10,812 bases of DNA from Cephalothrix simula (Eukaryota > Nemertea > Palaeonemertea > Archinemertea > Cephalotrichidae), in contig JAXIUW010073339.1 in the NCBI GenBank assembly GCA_035591015.1, positions 3,440-14,251 of the forward strand, read 5' to 3'. Below, piece by piece: positions 1 to 9,100 of the stretch. The notes under the pieces are model-generated. The model was not told the DNA's origin, ran no database searches, and saw only the letters and a program-made list of their open reading frames with translations. Numbering within the stretch: the stretch's first letter is position 1; the number at the start of each line of letters is the position of its first letter. The position numbers were made by a program, and so were the translations under genes.

Positions 1-11
1 TAATTTTTCAG

Positions 12-140
12 ATATAAATTTTAACGAATGTGAAACTGGTAATGGCGGTTGTATGCATATTTGTAATAAAACACCAGTCAGTTATGAATGTTCTTGTAGA
101 AGAGGATACGCATTAGAAAGCGATGGAAAAAGTTGCGAAG
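12..140 (+). CDS. Exon 1: calcium-binding-type EGF module 1
   Basis: The exon follows TTTTTCAG and ends at GAAG|GTATTT, phase 1 at both ends, 43 codons' worth. It encodes six cysteines in EGF spacing, ending in the C-x-C-x2-G-Y-x-L-x2-D-G-x2-C pattern of the complement/matrilin-type EGF. Its start (D-I-N-F-N-E-C) is two residues longer than the usual D-x-D-E-C calcium motif. The Asp/Asn hydroxylation consensus is broken because Lys replaces Asn after the third Cys. An N-K-T sequon is present. The left border is close to the window edge but the acceptor is complete. Confidence 0.88.
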
Positions 141-3100
141 GTATTTAAGTCGATACCCATTATGATCCATTATAATGTAACTCTTGTGCAGTTATACATA
201 ATATTTTGTCATCTTTTCTTACTGTTGTTTTATTCTGCATGTAGATGTCGATGAATGCAGTGGTGGATCTGGGCCTTGTCACCAGTTCTGCGAGAATACA
301 GTAGGATCATTCACCTGCAGCTGCAAACCTGGCTTTGAATTAATGTCTGACAAAAAGACGTGCAAAGGTAGCAATTAAAAGCGTTGTATTTGATTATCTC
401 AAATAAAATAAATTGAAAAACCTATTTATAATTCTATTCTGAACCCGAATCTCTTTGGTAATGTTGGTTGAAGCGAAACCACCTTAAATATACCTAGAGA
501 TTATTTGACTACGAACTGAACGCTGAAAATCTAACTCAAATATATTTAAATAGATACGGATGAATGTGAATCATCTAATCATGGTTGTCAACACAGATGT
601 ACTAATACAAGAGGAAGCTATAAATGCACTTGCAACGAAGGATATGAAATAGACCCTTTTGATCAGCGTACCTGCGTAGGTAAGAATGGATGGAAAACTT
701 TGATGAGACACCATAAAATTGTAAATGTTTTGGACCTTCGAAGATCTCCTGAAAGAAATTACACCCTCGTACCCTTTACATTTTTCGAAAGTGCATGGAA
801 AATTACATACCATAGGGGGTTTATTGCCTACGTGATAGTTTGTTTCATTTATCAAGCACAACAAACGACTCAAATACCGGGATCCTAGTGCACAATTTCC
901 GACCCTGGGAAACTTTATTTCATGGTCATATTACCTCTAATCACCATTGATGTACTAGGGCACACGTATAATTCTTAAGAATGTCATTTATTTAACATAT
1001 ACTTAGATATGTCACTGTAGCTAGCTTTGGTCTAATTTTAACTATTGAAGTACCCCTACACAGCCAAACCCAAAAAGCCCGACTTTTTAAAACGTGTTGT
1101 ACTATCATTTTCCAGCAGGGTGGCAAAAAATCATCCCCACTACGGTGTGTTAATTTATATGAAGTTCGTTATCGCTACTCATTTAAGGATCTCGAAGGGG
1201 GGCGATACAATTTTTTACAATAAACGGTGGCTCATCCAATTGTTTCATCCATTTTCTGTACATTCATATCAATCACGTTCAACCGTAGTTTACCATTTAA
1301 GAAATTATTATACATGTAGATAACGACGAATGCAAAATAATGAGAGGAGATTGTGAACATATCTGCAGCAATACAATTGGATCTTACAAATGTTCCTGTT
1401 ATGAAGGTTTTGAATTGCATAGAGATGGATTCACATGTTCAGGTATGTTTCTGGACTATTATATAAAGGTAAAAAGATAATTTGTAGATGTTAAAATTGC
1501 ATATAAAGTATTGCATTGATTTTCAGGGACAGATTATTGTGAGGAAAACAATGGAGGGTGTAGCCAAGATTGCACCAGTTTAAGAAATAAACGGCAATGT
1601 TCTTGCTGGCCTGGGTATGAATTAGATACAGATGGCACTTCCTGCAAAGGTAAGAAATATTCATAGGTTGTACTAACTGTCTTAAAAAAATGTAAATATT
1701 ACCGCCGCAATTGCTTAAAGAGAAACCCCTTTTTGTAGATGTAAATGAATGTCTTCTAAACACTGCATGCTCACACTCTTGCCACAACCTACAAGGGTCT
1801 TATGAATGTCAATGTCCAGATGGATATGAATTGGATTTTGATTTTCGAACATGCAAAGGTATTTCATTCAGAATTTATATGGACTACAATTCTACTGATA
1901 ATTTTCCTTTACTAAAATCATTGATTGAAAATACGATTATCTTCGGCAGACAAAGACGAATGTCAAGAAGCTAATGGCGGATGCCAACAACTGTGCGTGA
2001 ACACGATTGGATCATTTGTATGCAAATGCCACCAAGGTTACATAAAAAATGAATCTCGCTGCTTGGGTACGTAATTTTTTTTTTAAAATAAAGACATGAA
2101 GTGGTAACAGGGTGGCTCAAATCATTTTTACCGATATCCCAATCTGAATAGGGTATAAACTGGCGGGGCAACGCCGTCGCCGTCGCCGCCGAGGGACCTC
2201 AAAATTACAAAATATTTGACTACCTATAGTTATTTTTTTCCTGATTTTATCAAGACTAATACCTTTACAGATATTGATGAATGTGTTTTAAGTGAACCAT
2301 GTGATGAAATCTGCGACAATACAGATGCAAGTTACGAATGTAAATGCCATGGTAAAAGAGTACTTGAATCAAATGGACGGACATGCTCAGGTACAGGTCT
2401 TCTAACCAAAATTTATCAGGGTCTGAACAGAATATACATAGAACAAATAAAATTATTTTTTCTAATGCAGAAATTGATGCATGTGCAAATATAACTGTTT
2501 GTCAACATAAATGTTTACCAAGTGAAGGAAAATGGCGCTGTTCCTGTGAAGATGGCTACGACCTTGAGAAAGATGGGAAAACTTGTAAAGGTATTAGAGG
2601 TGGAACCGGTCTATAATTTTCTGAAGGGTATTTGTGGCATTAAAAAAAACGAAAAATCGATACTTGTTCTTTTTTTCTTCTGAAAATCTGGATTGCATCA
2701 GAACGGCATAGAAGATCGGTTCAAAACGGTAAACTTTTAAAAAATCGGTGATATTCTTATTTTTTATTGCGTACATCTGTGTATGACTGTCTTTGAAATA
2801 TTTTATACTTTTGAAACCGATCTCAACCGTTAATTCTAAAATCTATATTTACCATTCTAGCTTTTGAATTGGAATCGGAACGACATAAGGTCGTATCGGT
2901 TGAGAATGGAACGGCAGACCGCGCTTACCTCTCCGATGGTAACGGTTCTCATAAAATGTCTAGACCAAAGAATATTAATTCATAATCTAGCGTAAAAATA
3001 ATTCTGTCTTAATTTTATATCTGAATTAATTTCAGATAAAAATGAATGTTTAACTAACAACGGTCAGTGTTCACATATATGCACCAATTCAATTGGATCA

Positions 3101-6100
3101 TACAAATGCTCTTGCCGATATGGCTATACTTTGGTGGACAACAATACCTGTATTTCTGCTTGTGATTCTAGCCCTTGCAGACATAATGGTATTTGCAAAG
3201 CTATGAGTAACAATTTCTATTGTGATTGTACAAATACAGGATATGAAGGTGCAAAATGCGAAATTGGGATTATTTCTTACAAAAAACCAGTGGATATCTT
3301 TCAACTTGACGAAAAATACGACATTACATTTTACGCTAAACCAGAAAAAGAACTCATTATAAAATTAGAAGGGGATGGTATCGTCTTCCAACCAAACGAG
3401 ATCAGAATCATCTATCCTGCAGTATCAGGTACCGTTACTGTTGAACTAACCGAAAGGACTCACTCGCGAAAGAAAAGGAGAATCATTGATGCGATAGGTG
3501 ACGGCGTAGTAACCTATGCTACTAAAATTTTCTTGGAAGGACAGGATTCAAAAAATCCATGGAAGATTCCTGATTTGAATTTGGCTGCTGGGGATATCTT
3601 TTCTCGAATGGGTCTTCCATTAAAAACTCTACCTAAAGGCTGTTTTTTTATCAAACCAGGAGCAATGTGTGGCATTGAACTGGAGTCAACTGCTCCATGG
3701 TATGAACTGTTGGAAGATGAAAATATTAAATTCACATTTGGTATAGTATATGTCAAAAGAGAGGATCACAGAGTCCCAATATCTTTAATTGGTGTAGAGT
3801 TTGTTGCAACTCGGAGCGATATCAAAATGGAACTACGGAGTTCATATCGCAAAGCAACTGACGGGAGAATAATAAACAATACATACTTGTCAAGAGAGGA
3901 ATGCAAAAATGTTACGCTTTCGGGAAAGGATATCAAGGAAGTTCTCAATAACAATGCTTTTACGAGAGCATATTTCCAGTCACAAAGTGAGAAATTCCCC
4001 CCATGGGTGGACGCACAGGCCCAGCCATTTACAGTTTTCAAAATCAACGATGCTAAATCAAGTATAGTTAAAGGAAGTGATGTCAATGGTATTCACTCTT
4101 GCAGAGGTGCCCCTGTTAATAGAAATAGATGGTACAATGTGTTTGAATTTGTTGATGGTGTACATTTAAGCGTTTTTGAAAAGAGAATCAATTTACTCAG
4201 GGGTCAAAAATTCTGCATAGTAACTGATCTTTGCACGGACTTCGCCATAATTTTCATGTTTCCAGAAAGTAATCGATTCTCACTACAAAATCACTTAAGT
4301 CTCCCAGAGACCATGAATATCGATATTCATGGAATTGGATTTAGTGCGAATGGTCAACTAAATCCAGAAACTCCTTGGAAAAGCTTAAAAGTATGGACGG
4401 GGGATCAATTCATATCTTATCCGTAAGTAGAATATATTTGCACGTACTATAAGCGTCCGGCCCTAAACGGGATCTTAATGAAATAATTACCACATTTTGA
4501 TCTTTGTAGGGCTGATAAAGCTACTTTTTGGGTTGTAGGGAAGGTGTCCTATTCCCCTGTTCTTATACCGAGCGACAGTTCTGAGGCTAGTGCTGAAATG
4601 TTGTTATCTATCAACCCAATATCAGTAAGTTAAGTTACAAGCTAATATTCAAAAAATTGAAAAATTTTTACGCCGATCAAAACATAAAATTTCATTGCAT
4701 ATTATTGTGCATGTTATTATAATCTATTCTCAGATCCAGAAAGAGTTGCTCATAAAGGAATGGTTAGCTTATTTGAAGATCCGAGGAAAGTACAGTATGG
4801 TGTTTAGAAATGATATCTTCACAATTGATTTGAGTGACTTAGTTATAGTTAATTCAACTGCTGTCATGTCGTTTGGAGGTAAGAATTCTTACCGATTAGT
4901 TTTTAAAAACAATTCAGTTAATCCTGTGTCATGTCGATATTTAGTAGTATGTAAATGCTACTAAAACACATATATTTGTCCAAAATATCTCAATCTTAAA
5001 TGAAACCTTTTGACCATTCAAATTTTTCAGGATAATGTGAGCTAAATGAGGGAATAGGTCCCTGCTAATGACCATTTTATCATTTACAGGGTTGAAAACG
5101 CGAAGGACGTGTGCACCAAATGCAAATCCACGGGGCATATTTCTAACAGTTAGTACTACATTAAACCCATTTCGTAAAGTACCTATCCTTCGTTCATTCA
5201 CAGGACTGTTAAGATTCTCTGTCGATGTTCATATATTCTTAGGATATGACGAAAAAAGTACATTGAATTCACTAAAGCCAGACTTAAGTGTACAAAAGGT
5301 TATACGGATCGGGGAAAGATTCACAGAGATAATTGGAATGATTGATAAAAACATGGATGAATTACGAAGAAACGTGTTAAAAGGAGCAAAAGAAATTATC
5401 AATGAATACCAGCTGAAGGTGTCAAAAACTAAAGGCAAAATTGATAATTTAAAAAATGGTAATATCCAGCCATCTCAGATTTTAAGAGGTATAGATGAAA
5501 TAAAGAAAGATATTACTGATATACAAAATATTTTTGATAAGCTTACGTTGAACTTGAAAGTAGAGTTCACGAAATCAATCAAAGATACCATTCAACAGAT
5601 GCAAGAAGAAATGAATGACATCAAGGACGATATCAATGAAATAGCTCACAAATTATATAAGAAGCTTACGGACTACATATTTAAGAGGGACATGGTGACA
5701 GAACTTCAATCAAGTGCAACTAGTTTCGGAGTTAAAGCACGTTTAGAATTTAACTTCTTGGGGCCGGGCATAATAACTGATTTCGAGTACATATTTTCCA
5801 ACAAAGGTAGCTCTTGTCATGAATTCAAAGAATTATTTGCATATCTACATAGAGAACCTGCCCAGCTGTTTTTCTTTCAAATCCTAAATTCAGTACGTAT
5901 ATTTTGGTGGTTGAATATTTCCGGAGGAATTGGCGGTGAATTTGCTATTACACCATCACATAAATTTATTTTTCACTTTTTTTGTACAGTGAACCTCTTT
6001 GGTACTCAACATCAAACAGGATTATATATTACCCAGGAGGGGTTTTCTCTACAGTACATAACGAAGGCATGGAGTTTATTTCGCATGCGAGTACTAATAC

Positions 6101-9100
6101 GTACAATGGTAGGAAATATTCCGTTAAGAAATGCTGGGTTTCGCACACACGCACGATTTCTTCCTGGTGGTAACGATTCCTTAGAGGGTAGTTTGAAAGA
6201 AGCCTTGATGAAGGCTGCTAAGGATGCAGGTGAAGCGGCAAAGCGACGAATAAATGCCGCAGAACAAAATGTTCGTTATTCAAATGAAAAGGTTGGTGAA
6301 GCTAGAAGATGGCTCGATGAAAAAAAGAAGGAATTTCTTCAGTGCAAAGAAAGGTTTAAAGAGGCTACTGATGCAATGAGACGTGGTGCAGACAAAGTTG
6401 CTGAAGCTAGAAAAAAGGTGCATAGTTCTATTTCAATTTTTGAAAGATTGGAATCCAAAATGGAGAGTATTTGCACATTTCGAACTTGCAAAATGATTGA
6501 TCTCTGGCTTTTCAAAGTACCCGACTTAAAATGCATAGCGGCAAATGCACTATGCCTTAATTTACGGCTTCCCGTTTATGTACATTTTGGCATTGCTGAA
6601 GTAGAAGTCTTAGCTGGTGAGGCAGTATTGTTTGCAGTTGAAGGACTCAAGAGAGTGGCAGCCATAGTGGTTGAACATGCCGCAATATTAGTTGATATTG
6701 CTGCTCTTGCAGTCGACATTGGGCAGTTAGCATTGGGGGCAGTTCAATTGGTCTTGAATGCCGTTGAAAGTACATTGGAAGCTGTCAATGCCCTAGTAAC
6801 TGTTGCTATTAAGATGTTTCAATATCTGCTGGAGGCAATCCCGCTGGACGTCACCAACTGTTGCTTCGAGTTTGGTTTATCAGTTAGTAAGATTGGCTTC
6901 GGAGTTGATTGTGAAATAAAGCTATTTTGGACAACCTGGAAGCAATTCAACCTTTACATTGACTTCAGTAGACCTATTCAATCTCTTTGGAATTTTGCAA
7001 AAGCCATTATTTCAATGTTCATCTCCGTAGGCGGTTCACGGCGACGCAGAAGTATCGACATTTTTTACGACCTTTACGCGAACCAGACCATTTATATGAA
7101 TGCTGATCCGTATATGAGTAACAAAACTGAAGAAGAACTTAACAAAATGGATGAAGGAGAAAAAAGAGCCATGTACTTTGAAATTGAATGTGACAGATAC
7201 ACCAAAATACACAATTTCTTCACTAAAACAATACATGCTCTACATGATCCTTTAACAGAGTACTACGTTAATTTGACACGACTGAATAATTCTAGATCAG
7301 ATATCAACAAAACGTTTGAAAAGAACGTCGTTTACAACCTGACGGAAGCAAGTGACAATGACTTGGAAAAAATAGGAATAAATATTATTGAAGCAATTCA
7401 AAAATACAATTTATCTCGCGAACAAATAAAGGAGGCTCTTAAACAAGCGATGAAAAATAAAGAATTAAAAGCAGCTCAGGAAGCAAACGAAGAAATAAAA
7501 AAGGATATACAAAAAAAATTAAAAGACAAAGATCTATACAAATATCCAAAATATTCAGTGTGGTTATCTGATATGAATAATTACACAGTAAATTCCTTTC
7601 CCAGTTCTGTTTGTAAAGGATTAAGTGATTGTATTATAACACAGGCGAGGGAATTGTACTCTATGTTTAGATCCGGAGAACAAAGTCTTGGAAATCAAAC
7701 CTCCACTCTAGAACATATTCTAGAATTGGAAGATAAATTCCTTGAACTAATCATTGAAAAAGAATTTCAACCATACGTGGCTATACTGTACAATAAAACA
7801 TCGAAAATAGTGAAGATGCTGAAGGAGCTTGATAACACTAATATATATTGTGTCAAACCCCCATTTTTTGATGAGGCACCGAACTCAGCCATGGTTCTGG
7901 AAGGTAATACAGTCCAGTTCAAATGTTCAACAAGGCCACAGAAAAACACAAATACTACTTTATGGTGGTCTAAAAACAACAAACGTATCACTAGAATGAC
8001 GGCAACAGCTCTAGAGAGTTCAATTATCCTGCAAAATGTAACTGAAGCTGATGTTGGGATCTATACCTGTACCATTGCAAATATCGTCAGAAATATGACA
8101 TCTCCAGTAGCTATTTTGAATGTTGGGAGACCCGTAAAGCTGATAGAGCAACCAAACAATGATTTCATAATTGTTCCCACAGGTTACGACTTACGATTGA
8201 AGTATGTACCTAAATGTATTGCTGAAGGAATGCCATTACCAAAGAAAGTGTGGTGCTTTAAACGCTTCGGACACAATAAAAACTGCATTAATTCAACAAC
8301 ATTCCCCTTCAACTTGACGAACACACGCGAAGAAGATTCAGGAAGGTATTGGTGCGAAGCGTCAAACATTTACAATACCATCACTTCCAAATCATTCTTA
8401 CTAAGCGTCAAGAAAATGGTCGTTGGTAATCCATCCATTAACGCAAGGCTTCAAATCTTTGACATTAAAGACAGACTTGGTATAGCAGGATTAAGAACAG
8501 CACAGTACCATATCATTGAAAAAACACTATCATCAACTTTTAAAAACAAATTAACCTTCGCTAATCTAATCACTGTCACAGAGAACAACATATTAAAGAT
8601 CCGCATCTGGCACAAAATCAATGGGAATTATTCAAATGAGCTTGAAATAACACCAGCTTATCTACATCAACAAATGCAAATTTTCGAATTTGCAAAGCTT
8701 ATTTTAATGCAAGATGTTGGGAGAATGAAAAGGAATATTCTGGATGAAGAGTTGCTAATATATGCTGTTGGAACGCAATTCATGGTGAACCGACCATCAC
8801 TGCTGATATCATTGCCCTATATTCTTTGTCCGATTGGGTTTGAGCTTGTCGAAGATTTCAAAATTTTATGTGGTAAGTATCATTTCAACTTTGGCTTGAA
8901 ATTTTCCCTTATTGAAGAGAATTCTCCAGAAAGTGTTTGCCAATAATTAAAAAATATATTTTTGTTCAATTTCAGCAAAAGTTTCTGGTGTTATTCCCGC
9001 CAAAACTAATAATCGAGCAACAGTTGTAAGTATTCATTGTAATAAGAGGTGATTGTTTCACATCCAATCAATCATCCAAACCATAAAAAACCAAAGATTA

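Noticed and set aside
381-420. AATAAA-like sequences in introns as polyadenylation signals.
   Set aside because: They are frequent by chance in AT-rich introns and lie between exons that splice in frame.
700-1323. Open frames in intron 3 that might be exons or a transposon protein.
   Set aside because: None has EGF cysteines, suitable splice borders or recognisable transposase or reverse transcriptase motifs, and the flanking EGF exons join perfectly without them.
3098-4086. Several antisense open frames of 60-110 codons opposite exon 10 and exon 13.
   Set aside because: They are mirror images of the conserved coding strand, with no domain signatures or splice structure of their own.
6595-6825. 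Transmembrane helices in the hydrophobic stretch.
   Set aside because: Acidic or polar residues recur every seven residues, leaving no clean span of about 20 apolar residues; heptad packing explains the pattern better.
8827-8871. A complete EGF module at the end of exon 13.
   Set aside because: Only the last-loop pattern is present; the first four cysteines are missing upstream.
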